Assembly (NCBI RefSeq): GCF_014195505.1
Contig: NZ_JACIBV010000001.1
Location: 6,634,001 to 6,698,000 of the forward strand
Reading direction: 5' to 3'
DNA: 64,000 bases
Source of the DNA: Nonomuraea dietziae
GTDB taxonomy: Bacteria; Actinomycetota; Actinomycetes; Streptosporangiales; Streptosporangiaceae
The notes below the pieces were generated by a model. That model did no database searches. It was not told where the DNA came from and worked only from the letters and a program-made list of their open reading frames with translations. Positions 33,045-41,533 of this stretch are shown here, piece by piece. How positions within the stretch are numbered: position 1 is the stretch's first letter; each line of letters begins with the position of its first letter. The translations under genes were made by a program, and so were the position numbers.

Positions 33045-34448
33045 GTGCCCATCCAGACGACAGCGTCTGTGCTCCCCGAGGCACCCTCGGACTCCGCACT
33101 GCTCGCGGTGCCGTACGACTCGGGTCTGAACCCGCGGGTCGAGCTGCCGGTACCGGCGGCGGCCCTGATGGCGCACCACGCGGCCAAGGGGGAGGCAGGC
33201 GAGATCGTCGAGGTGCCCGTCTCTCGCGGCGACTCGGTGGGCGGGCTGCTGCTCTACGGCGTGGGCGACGGCTCCCCCCGCGCCCTGCGCAAGGCGGCCT
33301 CCGCGCTCACCCGTAGGGCCAAGGGCAGGCCCGAGCTGACGGTCGTGGTCCCCGACGGCGACATCGCCGTCTTCGCCGAGGCCGCGCTCCTCGCGGCCTA
33401 CACCTTCAAGATCGGCGCACCTCAGGGCAAGCCGCCCGTCGCCGCCCTCACCTTCGTCGGCGCCGACGAGTCGGCCGTACGGCGCGGCGAGAGCGTCGCG
33501 CAGGCCGTCGCCGTGGCCCGCGACCTGGCCAACACCCCGGCCTCGACCAAGACCCCCTCATGGCTGGCCGACCAGGCCGCGGCCGACGGGCTCGAGGTGA
33601 AGGTGTGGGACGAGGAGGCGCTCAGGGCCGAAGGGTTCGGCGGCATCCTCGCCGTCGGCCAGGGCTCGGTCCACCCGCCCCGCCTCATCCAGCTCTCCTA
33701 CATCCCCGACTCCTACGACGAGCACGTGGTGCTGGTCGGCAAGGGCATCACGTTCGACTCCGGCGGCCTGTCGCTCAAGCCGACCGACAACATGAAGACC
33801 CAGAAGACCGACATGGCGGGCGGCGCCGTCGTGATCGCGGTCATGGGCGCGCTGGCCGCGCTCGGCTCTCCCGTGCGCGTGACGGGGCTGGTGGCCGCGG
33901 CCGAGAACATGCCCTCGGGCACGGCCCAGCGGCCCGGTGACGTCATCACCCACTACAGCGGCACCACGGTCGAGGTGACCAACACCGACGCCGAGGGGCG
34001 GCTGGTCCTCGCCGACGCCCTGGCCTACGCCGACGCCGTGCTCGAGCCCGACACGATGATCGACATCGCCACCCTCACCGGGGCGATCAGCGTCGCGCTG
34101 GGCCGCAACATCGGCGCCGTCTACGCCACCGACGACGAGCTGGCGCGGGCGCTGGTCTCGTCGGGGGAGGCCACCGACGACAGACTGTGGCGGATGCCGC
34201 TGATCGACGACTACCGTCCCGCGCTCGACTCGCCGATCGCCGACATGCAGAACGCCGATCTCGGCGGGCGCTTCGGAGCGGGGTCGATCACGGCGGCGCT
34301 GTTCCTGCGGGAGTTCACCGGCAAGCGGCCCTGGGCCCACCTCGACATCGCGGGGGTCGGCAGGAGCACCGTGGACGAGGGCACCCTGTCCAAGGGCGCC
34401 ACGGGCTTCGGCGTCCGCGTGCTGCTCGACTGGCTCACCCGCCGCTGA
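33045..34448 (+). CDS. pepA: Leucyl aminopeptidase (M17)
   Basis: A 467-residue cytosolic dimetal aminopeptidase that removes N-terminal residues from peptides. The metal and catalytic segments are complete: VGKGITFDSGGLSLKP, KTDMAGG, and the family signature NTDAEGRLVLADAL. The N-terminal domain (about residues 1-170) is the variable regulatory/hexamerisation part. GTG 33045 has TTGGAG 9 bases upstream. It is convergent with the O-methyltransferase gene, with a shared hairpin between them. Confidence 0.95.
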   Translation: MPIQTTASVLPEAPSDSALLAVPYDSGLNPRVELPVPAAALMAHHAAKGEAGEIVEVPVSRGDSVGGLLLYGVGDGSPRALRKAASALTRRAKGRPELTVVVPDGDIAVFAEAALLAAYTFKIGAPQGKPPVAALTFVGADESAVRRGESVAQAVAVARDLANTPASTKTPSWLADQAAADGLEVKVWDEEALRAEGFGGILAVGQGSVHPPRLIQLSYIPDSYDEHVVLVGKGITFDSGGLSLKPTDNMKTQKTDMAGGAVVIAVMGALAALGSPVRVTGLVAAAENMPSGTAQRPGDVITHYSGTTVEVTNTDAEGRLVLADALAYADAVLEPDTMIDIATLTGAISVALGRNIGAVYATDDELARALVSSGEATDDRLWRMPLIDDYRPALDSPIADMQNADLGGRFGAGSITAALFLREFTGKRPWAHLDIAGVGRSTVDEGTLSKGATGFGVRVLLDWLTRR

Positions 34449-34453
34449 GCCGG

Positions 34454-34483
34454 CCGCCTGGGGCCCTGCGGGGCCTCAGGCGG
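34454..34483. terminator. Bidirectional hairpin between pepA and the O-methyltransferase gene
   Basis: CCGCCTGGGGCC (34454-34465) pairs with GGCCTCAGGCGG (34472-34483) across six bases, with one wobble. It includes the stop codon of the minus-strand gene. Confidence 0.65.
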
Positions 34484-35114
34484 AGATCTTGACGGCGGCC
34501 AGCAGTCCGTCGCCCAGCGGCATCATGAGCGGCCTCAGGCGGTCGTCGGCCTGCACGAGCTTGCCCAGTTCCCGCACCGCGACCGTGTCGGGGTCGCGCT
34601 GGGAGGGGTCGGCCACCCTGTTGTGCCACAGCGCGTTGTCGAAGGCCACGATCCCGCCCACCCGCAGCAGCCGCACCGACTCGGCCAGGTAGTCGGCGTA
34701 CTCCTGCTTGGCCGCGTCGGCGAAGACCAGGTCGTAGCCGCCGTCGGACAGCCTGGGGAGCACGTCGAGCGCGCGCCCGGTGATCAGGCGGATCCGCCCG
34801 CCGGAGAAACCGGCGTCGGCGAACGTCTGTCGCGCCAGGCGCTGGTGCTCGGGCTCGACGTCGACGCTGGTCAGCGTGCCGTCGGCGCGCATGCCGCGCA
34901 GCAGCCACAGCCCCGACACGCCGCACCCCGTGCCGATCTCCACGACGGCGCGCGCGTTGAGCGCCGTGGCGAGGAAGCACAATGCGGCACCGCCTCCGGG
35001 AAGGATGGGCGGCGCGCCCATCTCCTGGCCGCGCTGCCGCGCCGCGTGCAGAATCTCATCCTCGTGATGGAACTGCTCCGCATAGGCCAGAGTGGCCTCT
35101 ACCGGGCTGGTCAT
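34476..35114 (-). CDS. SAM-dependent O-methyltransferase (COMT-like)
   Basis: A 212-residue class I methyltransferase of the catechol/caffeoyl-CoA O-methyltransferase family. VVEIGTGCGVSGLWLL is the SAM-binding loop, VDVEPEHQRLAR follows, and VFADAAKQEYADY with AFDNALWHN supplies the metal-binding acidic residues of this family. ATG 35114 is chosen because GGAGAGGCCG gives a clear ribosome site just before it. The same gene stands divergent from sigE in M. tuberculosis (Rv1220c). Its substrate is not known, and the shared control region links it to envelope stress only by position. Confidence 0.9.
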   Translation of the reverse strand: MTSPVEATLAYAEQFHHEDEILHAARQRGQEMGAPPILPGGGAALCFLATALNARAVVEIGTGCGVSGLWLLRGMRADGTLTSVDVEPEHQRLARQTFADAGFSGGRIRLITGRALDVLPRLSDGGYDLVFADAAKQEYADYLAESVRLLRVGGIVAFDNALWHNRVADPSQRDPDTVAVRELGKLVQADDRLRPLMMPLGDGLLAAVKISA

Positions 35115-35181
35115 CGGCCTCTCCTCCCCACTTCCGTGCAATTGGTCACCGATCGCAGCCTAGGGGAGACACGCCGGGACG

Positions 35182-35207
35182 GGAACTCTGGTCGCGCCCA
35201 ACGCGTT
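35182..35207 (+). promoter_or_regulatory. ECF-type promoter upstream of sigE (GGAAC-N17-CGTT)
   Basis: GGAAC (35182-35186) and CGTT (35204-35207) are separated by 17 bases, the pattern recognised by SigE-class ECF sigma factors. It lies about 110 bases before the sigE start and suggests that SigE activates its own gene. Confidence 0.75.
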
Positions 35208-35314
35208 GCAGGTTTAAACGGGCTTTGCCGGTCCTGAAGGCAGGCAGTGCGCACGAAGGGACGAAACCAGGCACTATGGCGGTAGCGACGGTGGTCCCAA
35301 GGAGAGGAGTGCTG

Positions 35315-35917
35315 GTGGAAGGTAGCGACCACCAGGCTGATCCTCGCGTGTCAGATGTGTCTGAATGGACCCCTCCCACCTGGGAGGAAGTGGTGCGGAC
35401 ACACTCCGCACGCGTGTATCGGCTGGCCTACAGGCTGACCGGCAACGTTCACGACGCGGAGGACCTCACTCAGGAGGTCTTCGTCCGGGTCTTCCGGTCC
35501 CTGTCGAGCTACACACCCGGCACCTTCGAGGGCTGGCTGCACAGGATCACGACGAACCTGTTCCTCGACACGGCGCGCAGGAAGCAGCGCATCCGCTTCG
35601 AGGGTCTGGCCGACGACGCCGCCGAGCGGCTGAGCGGCAGGGAGCCCTCTCCGGCCCAGGCGTGGGACGACGCGCACCTCGAGCCTGACATCCAGGCCGC
35701 GCTCGACGCGCTCGCGCCCGAGTTCAGGGCCGCGGTGGTGCTGTGTGACATCGAGGGCCTGTCGTATGAGGAGATCGCGGCCACACTCGGCGTGAAGCTG
35801 GGCACAGTCCGCAGCCGGATTCATCGTGGCCGGGCACAGTTGCGAGAGGCGCTCGACCATCGCGCGCCGCGCAGCCCTGAACTCCCCCCGACCGTGTCCC
35901 GTGGGGAGGAAGTCTGA
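35315..35917 (+). CDS. sigE: ECF RNA polymerase sigma factor SigE
   Basis: A sigma-70 family ECF factor of about 200 residues that directs RNA polymerase to envelope-stress promoters. Region 2 (VYRLAYRLTGNVHDAEDLTQ, then EVFVRVFRSL) and region 4 (LSYEEIAATLGVKLGTVRS, then RIHRGRAQLREAL) are complete. Several in-frame starts exist: ATG 35276, GTG 35309 and GTG 35315. The AAGGAGAGGAG stretch at 35299-35309 best fits 35315 or 35309. The order sigE, anti-sigma, htrA, tatB, mrp matches M. tuberculosis Rv1221-Rv1229c. An ECF-type promoter upstream suggests autoregulation. Confidence 0.92.
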   Translation: MEGSDHQADPRVSDVSEWTPPTWEEVVRTHSARVYRLAYRLTGNVHDAEDLTQEVFVRVFRSLSSYTPGTFEGWLHRITTNLFLDTARRKQRIRFEGLADDAAERLSGREPSPAQAWDDAHLEPDIQAALDALAPEFRAAVVLCDIEGLSYEEIAATLGVKLGTVRSRIHRGRAQLREALDHRAPRSPELPPTVSRGEEV

Positions 35918-35918
35918 T

Positions 35919-36440
35919 ATGTCCCATCTTGGAGAGCGCCTTTCGGCGCTGGTCGACGGTGAGCTGCGCCACGCCGAGCGTGAGCGCGCCCTTGCCCATC
36001 TGGCCTTCTGCGCCGAGTGCAGGCGGGAGGTGGAGGCGACGCGGGCGCTGAAGTCGCGCCTGCGCTCGCTCGACGGGCCCTCGATGCCCGCCGACCTCAC
36101 CATGTCGCTGCTGCGGATGGGTGAGCCAGGTGACCCAGTGCCGCCTCGGGAGCGGCCCTTTCCGACCTTCGGCGGCGTCCCGCTTCCAGGTCCGCGCAGC
36201 ATCGCCCCGCCGGACAACCGGCCTCGGGGTTTCCTGGGCGGCTCGGCGGGGCCCGGACGGTCCCGCAGGCGTCCGGCCTATGTGGCCGTAGGCGTCGTGT
36301 CGGCCGCGGTCGCGCTCGGCTCGCTGTTCGTCGTCGCGGGCCAGGACCCGGGTCCGTCGGTCGCGCCTCCCGTCGAGGTGTTCAAGCAGGTCCACAAGAC
36401 CACGGTGCCCTACAGCAACCCGCCCTCCGCCACTCCGTGA
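35919..36440 (+). CDS. Zinc-binding anti-sigma factor with membrane segment
   Basis: A 173-residue partner of SigE. The N-terminus carries a ZAS motif: H27 and the CAEC cysteines C31 and C34 (LAHLAFCAECRREV), which would hold zinc and clamp the sigma factor until oxidised or released. A proline-rich linker leads to a single membrane segment (about residues 121-142, VAVGVVSAAVALGSLFVV) and a short outer tail. ATG 35919 begins one base after the sigE stop with GGGGAGGAAG upstream. Its last bases overlap the start of the RseB-like gene. Anchoring suggests release by proteolysis as well as by redox. Confidence 0.88.
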   Translation: MSHLGERLSALVDGELRHAERERALAHLAFCAECRREVEATRALKSRLRSLDGPSMPADLTMSLLRMGEPGDPVPPRERPFPTFGGVPLPGPRSIAPPDNRPRGFLGGSAGPGRSRRRPAYVAVGVVSAAVALGSLFVVAGQDPGPSVAPPVEVFKQVHKTTVPYSNPPSATP

Positions 36441-37396
36441 GCCGGCTGCTGGCCGTCCTCGCGCTGGCGCTGGTGATGGCGCTGGGCCTGCAGGGCACGG
36501 CGGTCGCCGTGCCCGACGACTCGGAGAACGAGGACACAGGCCTGCCGCTGTTGAGGCAGTCGGCGACGGCGGCGAGGGCCCAGCCGTACTCAGGCACGAT
36601 GTTCACCACCTCGGGCGCGGTGCTGGCCGTGCGCAACGCGCCCGGCACGGGCATGACCATCGACTCCCGTGCGGCCGACCCCGGCGCTCCCGCAGGGGGC
36701 ATGCTCGCCCCCTCTGACGGCATGCTGCGCGCCCTCGGCGCCAACTACCGGGTGGTCGAGTCGGGCGGCGGCAGCGTCTGCGGCAGGGCGGCACGCCTGG
36801 TCGAGGCGCTGCGGCACGACGGGAAGGTGGCCGCCCGCTACTGGATCGACTCCGCGAGCGGGATCCCGTTGCGCAGAGAGGTCCTCGACGGCCAGGGCAG
36901 GATCGTCAGGGGCGAGGCCTTCGTCGAGGTGACGATCGCCACCTCCCGCCCGCTCGCGCACGTCTCCTCCGGCGGCAGGCTCAGCTCCGAGGCCGTCGCC
37001 GCGCTCAGATCACGCGGGTGGACGTTCCCCGCCATCCTGCCGGGCGGCCTCGAGTTGGCCAACGCCGCCGAGAGCGGCGGCTACCTGAAGCTGGGATACT
37101 CGGATGGTGTGTCCGTTGTGTCGGTGTTCGTCCAGCGCGGCAACCTGGACGAGGAGCGACTGGCGGGCTGGCGTAGCCAGCGTCGCGACGGGCATACGAT
37201 CTGGATCCGGGATTCTGCCGGGCTGGAAATGATCTGGGCTAGTGGGGGTCATGTCTACACCGTCTTCGCCGACGCGCCCGCGGACGTGGCAGCGGCCGCG
37301 GTCCTCGGGCTGCCGCACGAGGCGGATCCGGGCTTCTGGGATCGGTTCGCCCGGGGCGCCGACCGTGTGCTTTCCTGGGTCAACCCGTTCGCTTGA
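36437..37396 (+). CDS. Secreted MucB/RseB-like sigma-E regulatory protein
   Basis: A 319-residue exported protein with a signal peptide (LAVLALALVMALGLQGTAVA). Two beta-rich domains follow, with segments typical of the MucB/RseB family (ARYWIDSASGIPLRREVLDG for the first; LKLGYSDGVSVVSVFVQRG for the second). In E. coli RseB shields the outer part of the anti-sigma factor from proteolysis and senses lipid or lipoprotein stress. GTG 36437 overlaps the anti-sigma stop (GTGA), which supports a direct partnership. This is the extracellular arm of the SigE module. Confidence 0.82.
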   Translation: MSRLLAVLALALVMALGLQGTAVAVPDDSENEDTGLPLLRQSATAARAQPYSGTMFTTSGAVLAVRNAPGTGMTIDSRAADPGAPAGGMLAPSDGMLRALGANYRVVESGGGSVCGRAARLVEALRHDGKVAARYWIDSASGIPLRREVLDGQGRIVRGEAFVEVTIATSRPLAHVSSGGRLSSEAVAALRSRGWTFPAILPGGLELANAAESGGYLKLGYSDGVSVVSVFVQRGNLDEERLAGWRSQRRDGHTIWIRDSAGLEMIWASGGHVYTVFADAPADVAAAAVLGLPHEADPGFWDRFARGADRVLSWVNPFA

Positions 37397-37468
37397 CGCT
37401 CGCTTTACGTCTCTCGTACATCGCGCGGGTGAAGATTGCGGTGTCCGATCTAGGAGTGGTGAGAGTAG

Positions 37469-38920
37469 ATGACCGACGAGACGCGCCCGACGGACGGACG
37501 CACGCCGTCGGACCTCTCCGAGCCCCAGGGGAGGCCGGAATTCCTGCCTGCCAACGACGGGTGGGAGAGCGCTCGGACCGAGCAGCTCGGATGGAACGCC
37601 TCCGAGCAGCGGCCCCAGCCGTACGGCTCGGGCTGGGGCGACCCCTCGGGACGGCCCACCGGTGACACCGCGATCCACAGCGGGCCCGACTACGGGCCTC
37701 CCTCCGCGCCGCCGCCTCCGCCTCCCGGCGCGGCGGTCGGCATGGGACCGGGCTGGGGGCCTCCCCCTCCGCCCGCCGAGGGGTCGCCGAGCCACGGTCG
37801 CAGGGGGCCGAACACGGGCGTGCTCGTCGCGCTGGGCGTGGTGATCGCGCTGCTGGCCTCCGTGATGGGCAGCGTGGGCACCTATCTGCTCACCAGGCCG
37901 AGCGCCTCGTCCACCGACCCCTCCTACTCCCTCGGTCCCGCCCCCACGGGCGACACCAGCAGGCCGCCGGAGTCGGTCGCGGGAGTGGCCTCACGGGTGC
38001 TGCCCGGCGTGGTCTCCCTCGAGGTCGAGGGCGCGAGCGACGCGGGCACGGGCTCGGGCTTCCTGATCAAGGGCGGCTACGTGGTCACCAACAACCACGT
38101 GGTCGCGCTGGCCGCCCAGGGTGGCGACATCAAGATCGTGTTCAACAACCGCAAGTCCACCACCGCCCGCATCGTCGGCCGCGATCCCGGCTCCGACCTG
38201 GCCGTGGTCAAGCCCGAGGAGACCTTCGGCACGCCGGAGATCACGCTCGGCAACTCCGACCAGGTCGTGGTCGGCGACCCGGTGATCGCGATCGGCTCGC
38301 CGCTCGGCCTGACGGGCACCGTCACGACCGGCATCGTGAGCTCGCTCAACAGGCCGGTCGTCGCGGGCGAGGACAACGATCCCGACCCCGCCTACATCAG
38401 CGCGATCCAGACCGACGCGGCCATCAACCCTGGCAACTCGGGTGGCCCGCTGGTCAACGCCAAGGGTGAGGTCGTCGGCGTCAACTCCGCGATCGCCACG
38501 CTCAGCAGGGCGATCTCCAGCCAGAGCGGAAGCATCGGCCTCGGCTTCGCCATCCCGATCAACCAGGCCAGGCGGGTCGCCGAGGAGATCATCACCACCG
38601 GCGCGGCCAAGCGGGTCAAGATCGGCATCGTCCTCGACTCGCGCTACCGAGGCGAGGGCGTGCGCATCGCCACGGAGCCCACGCAGGGCCGCCAGCCCGT
38701 CGACTCCGACGGTCCCGCGGGCAAGGCGGGCCTCAAGCCGGGCGACATCATCCTGGAGCTCAACGGCCTGCGCATCCAGGACAGCACCGAGCTCATCTCG
38801 CTCATCCGGAGCAAGTCGCCGGGCACGAAGATAGCGATCAAGTACAAGCGGGGGACCGAGGAGCGGATGGCCTCGCTGACGGTCACCGCCGAGGCGGAGC
38901 CCACTCCCAGGCCTTCGTGA
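37469..38920 (+). CDS. htrA: HtrA/DegP-type membrane serine protease with PDZ domain
   Basis: A 483-residue protease. A disordered Pro/Gly-rich cytoplasmic segment (1-110) leads to a membrane anchor (about 116-141), a trypsin-like domain with the triad H210 (VTNNHVV), D243 (GSDLAVVK) and S324 (NPGNSGGPL), and a C-terminal PDZ domain (about 390-475, GPAGKAGLKPGDIILELNG). It acts on the outer face of the membrane as a protein quality-control protease and, in this operon, may cleave the anti-sigma factor. It lies 72 bases after the RseB-like gene. Confidence 0.92.
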   Translation: MTDETRPTDGRTPSDLSEPQGRPEFLPANDGWESARTEQLGWNASEQRPQPYGSGWGDPSGRPTGDTAIHSGPDYGPPSAPPPPPPGAAVGMGPGWGPPPPPAEGSPSHGRRGPNTGVLVALGVVIALLASVMGSVGTYLLTRPSASSTDPSYSLGPAPTGDTSRPPESVAGVASRVLPGVVSLEVEGASDAGTGSGFLIKGGYVVTNNHVVALAAQGGDIKIVFNNRKSTTARIVGRDPGSDLAVVKPEETFGTPEITLGNSDQVVVGDPVIAIGSPLGLTGTVTTGIVSSLNRPVVAGEDNDPDPAYISAIQTDAAINPGNSGGPLVNAKGEVVGVNSAIATLSRAISSQSGSIGLGFAIPINQARRVAEEIITTGAAKRVKIGIVLDSRYRGEGVRIATEPTQGRQPVDSDGPAGKAGLKPGDIILELNGLRIQDSTELISLIRSKSPGTKIAIKYKRGTEERMASLTVTAEAEPTPRPS

Positions 38921-39027
38921 TCCGACGGGCTCGTCCGGGCTGGGTGTCTCATCGCCCGGGCGAGCCCTTAGTCTGGAACTGGCCGGGGTTGTCCCCGGAA
39001 CCGGTTGCACAGTGGTAGGAGCTTGCG

Positions 39028-39387
39028 GTGTTCGGACTCGGTTGGATGGAGGTCGGGGCGCTCGTCGTCATCGCGCTGCTGGTCTTCGGGCCGGACAGGC
39101 TGCCGCAGGCGGCCGCCCAGGCGGGTAGGACGCTGCGCAACCTCCGTCGCATGGCCACCAACGCCAGGGACGATCTGCGCTCGGGGCTCGGCCCCGAGTT
39201 CTCGGACTTCGACCCCGCGGACCTCAACCCGAAGAACTTCGTCCGCAAGCACCTGCTCGACGACGTCGAGGACTCCTGGAACGCCACGCCCACGTCGGCC
39301 ACCCTGGAGCCGGTCGCCTCGGTGCCCGAGCCGGTCTCCGAGCTGGGTTTCGGCGAGATCCCTCCGTACGACCCCGAAGCGACCTGA
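39028..39387 (+). CDS. tatB: Sec-independent translocase subunit TatB
   Basis: A 119-residue TatB. One N-terminal membrane helix ending in FGPDRLP is followed by an amphipathic helix (LPQAAAQAGRTLRNLRRMA) and a hydrophilic tail, the standard layout of the Tat receptor subunit. GTG 39028 has TAGGAG 6 bases upstream. A small hairpin (CCGGGG TTGT CCCCGG, 38983-38998) lies between htrA and tatB. Tat substrates in this window include PL8, the M60 protein and probably the sugar-binding lipoprotein. Confidence 0.93.
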   Translation: MFGLGWMEVGALVVIALLVFGPDRLPQAAAQAGRTLRNLRRMATNARDDLRSGLGPEFSDFDPADLNPKNFVRKHLLDDVEDSWNATPTSATLEPVASVPEPVSELGFGEIPPYDPEAT

Positions 39388-39396
39388 CCCCGACAT

Positions 39397-39427
39397 GACG
39401 GTGGCCACCGTCGCCGCCGAGCGGCGA
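39397..39427. terminator. Palindromic structures between tatB and mrp
   Basis: A perfect 16-base palindrome, GACGGTGGCCACCGTC (39397-39412), is followed by TCGCCGC-CGA-GCGGCGA (39411-39427). Placed between convergent genes, it is a likely bidirectional terminator. Confidence 0.55.
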
Positions 39428-39452
39428 ACGGTGACCACGGTGGCTCAGCCCG

Positions 39453-40592
39453 TCACTTGGGAGTGGGCGACAGTCCGAGTGAACGGCCCTTCAGGCTCGA
39501 CGAGCGCTTGGACAGCGACCCGGCGATGCGGCGCAGCTCGGCGGCGGCGGGAGCGTCGGGGTCGGTGAGCACGAGGGGCTTGCCCTCGTCGCCGCCCTCG
39601 CGCAGGCGCGTGTCGAGCGGCACCTGGCCCAGCAGCGGAACCCTCGTACCGAGGGTGCGGGTCAGCGCGTCGGCGACCGTCTGACCGCCGCCCTCGCCGA
39701 AAACGTTGATCTTCTCGTCGCAGTGGGGGCAGGGCAGCCACGCCATGTTCTCGATGACGCCGGCGATCTGCTGGTGGGTCTGCGCGGCGATGGAGCCCGC
39801 GCGCTCGGCCACCTCGGCCGCGGCCATCTGCGGGGTGGTGACGACCAGCAGCTCGGCGGAGGGCAGGCGCTGCGCCACCGAGATGGCGATGTCGCCGGTG
39901 CCCGGCGGCAGGTCGAGCAGGAGGACGTCGAGGTCGCCCCAGTAGACGTCGGCGAGGAACTGGTGCAGGGCGCGGTCGAGCATCGGCCCCCGCCACACCA
40001 CGGCCGAGTTACCCTCGGGCTTGAACATGCCGACCGAGATGACCTTGATGTCATGCGCCACCGGCGGCATGATCATGTCCTCGACCTTGGTGGGACGCTC
40101 GGCGGCGCCCAGCATGCGCGGGATGCTGTGCCCGTAGATGTCGGCGTCGACGATGCCGACCTTCAGGCCCTGCGAGGCCATGGAGGCGGCCAGGTTGACG
40201 GTGACCGACGACTTGCCGACGCCGCCCTTGCCGCTGGCCACCGCGAAGACGCGGGTCAGCGACCCCGGCAGGTTGAAGGGGATCTCCTTCTCTGGGGCGC
40301 GGTTGCCGCGCAGCTTCGTCTGCAGGTTCTTGCGCTGCTCCTGGCTCATCACGTCGAGGTCGACGCGCACACCAGTGACGCCGTCGAGCGCGGAGACGGC
40401 GGCGGTGACGTCACGGGTGATCGTGTCTTTCAACGGACACCCCGCCACCGTCAGGTAGATGCCGACGACGATCTCGCCCGAGGGAGAGATGTCGATGCTC
40501 TTGACCATGTCAAGGTCGGTGATCGGCCGGCGGATCTCGGGGTCGTTGACCGTTGCGAGTGCGGCTGTCACCTGTTCCGGGGAAGGTGCCAT
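39453..40592 (-). CDS. mrp: Mrp/NBP35-type P-loop ATPase (Fe-S cluster carrier)
   Basis: A 379-residue ATPase that carries and transfers Fe-S clusters. An N-terminal DUF59/MIP18-like domain (about 1-85) precedes the P-loop GKGGVGKS (121-128). The CPHC motif (C288, C291) would hold the bridging cluster at the dimer interface. ATG 40592 follows TACCAT by 6 bases on the minus strand, so the transcript is probably leaderless; the longer open frame from 40655 is not used. Position next to tatB is conserved with M. tuberculosis. Confidence 0.93.
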   Translation of the reverse strand: MAPSPEQVTAALATVNDPEIRRPITDLDMVKSIDISPSGEIVVGIYLTVAGCPLKDTITRDVTAAVSALDGVTGVRVDLDVMSQEQRKNLQTKLRGNRAPEKEIPFNLPGSLTRVFAVASGKGGVGKSSVTVNLAASMASQGLKVGIVDADIYGHSIPRMLGAAERPTKVEDMIMPPVAHDIKVISVGMFKPEGNSAVVWRGPMLDRALHQFLADVYWGDLDVLLLDLPPGTGDIAISVAQRLPSAELLVVTTPQMAAAEVAERAGSIAAQTHQQIAGVIENMAWLPCPHCDEKINVFGEGGGQTVADALTRTLGTRVPLLGQVPLDTRLREGGDEGKPLVLTDPDAPAAAELRRIAGSLSKRSSSLKGRSLGLSPTPK

Positions 40593-40653
40593 GGGTCCAT
40601 GGTATGAACCCAGACCGCCTATGCCGAACGCCGGGGCCTCTAGGATTCTTCGC

Positions 40654-41094
40654 ATGGTGGGGATCTCGCCTGAGGAGTCGGCGGTCTGGCGGATGATGCA
40701 GCGGGCTCAGGTGCGCATCACCCGCCGTCTGGAGGCCGAACTGCTGGCCGCCCACGACCTCGCGCTGGCCTCGTACGACGTCCTGCAGCAGCTGAGCGAG
40801 GCGCACGGGCGGTTGCGGATGAACGACCTCGCCGACCGGGTGCTGCTCTCGCGCAGCGGCCTGACCAGGCTCGTCGACCGCCTGCAGCGCGACGGCCTGG
40901 TGCAGCGCGAGGCCTGCGCCGACGACGCACGCGGCCTGTACGCGGTGCTGACCGGCGCCGGTGAGGCCAGGCTGGTCGAGGCCACCCCCACCTATCTGCG
41001 CGGCATCCGCGCGCAGTTCCTCGACGTGCTGGAGCCCGAGGAGCTCGAGCAGTGCACGGCGATGCTCACGAAGCTTCTGGTCGCTCCTCGTTGA
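40654..41094 (+). CDS. MarR-family transcriptional regulator
   Basis: A 146-residue winged-helix regulator. The DNA-binding part is LRMNDLADRVLLSRSGLTRL, then VDRLQRDGLVQREACADDAR, including the wing aspartate/arginine pair (DDARG). Dimerisation helices lie at both ends. ATG 40654 follows TAGGAT by 7 bases, a leaderless layout. Its last 29 bases overlap the convergent DUF1003 gene. The inducer and targets are unknown. Confidence 0.88.
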   Translation: MVGISPEESAVWRMMQRAQVRITRRLEAELLAAHDLALASYDVLQQLSEAHGRLRMNDLADRVLLSRSGLTRLVDRLQRDGLVQREACADDARGLYAVLTGAGEARLVEATPTYLRGIRAQFLDVLEPEELEQCTAMLTKLLVAPR

Positions 41095-41533
41095 ACCGCT
41101 GCAGCTCCGAGCGCAGGAAGTCGCGGGTGGCCAGCTCGCCCATGGACAGGCGCAGGCCCGCGATCTCGCGGGTGAGGTACTCGATGTCGGCCTGGTTGCG
41201 CTCGCTGGTCAGCCTGTCCTGCTCGTACGTCACGCGGTCGCGGTCGTCCTGGCGGTTCTGCGCCAGCAGGATCAGCGGTGCGGCATAGGAGGCCTGCAGC
41301 GAGAGCATGAGCGTGAGGAAGATGAACGGATAGGGGTCGAAGCGCAGGTGGGCGGGCGAGAGCACGTTCCAGCTGATCCAGATCGCCACGAAGCACGTCA
41401 TGTAGACCAGGAACCGCGCGGTGCCGAGGAAGCGGGCGATCTCCTCCGACAGCCGCCCGAACGCCTCGGGGTCGTAGTGGGGACGGAAGCTGCGCCTCAG
41501 CTCGCGCGGCTGGTCGAGCCGGTCAGCCGCCAT
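41066..41533 (-). CDS. DUF1003 membrane protein
   Basis: A 155-residue protein with two membrane segments (FLVYMTCFVAIWISWNVL and PFIFLTLMLSLQASYAAP) followed by a charged helical tail beginning LLAQNRQDDRDRVTYEQDR. This is the DUF1003 family, often found beside MgtE-related genes and of unknown biochemical role. It overlaps the upstream MgtE/CBS gene by 11 bases, so the two are translated together and may work together in magnesium handling; that link is inference from position. Confidence 0.88.
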   Translation of the reverse strand: MAADRLDQPRELRRSFRPHYDPEAFGRLSEEIARFLGTARFLVYMTCFVAIWISWNVLSPAHLRFDPYPFIFLTLMLSLQASYAAPLILLAQNRQDDRDRVTYEQDRLTSERNQADIEYLTREIAGLRLSMGELATRDFLRSELQRFNEERPEAS

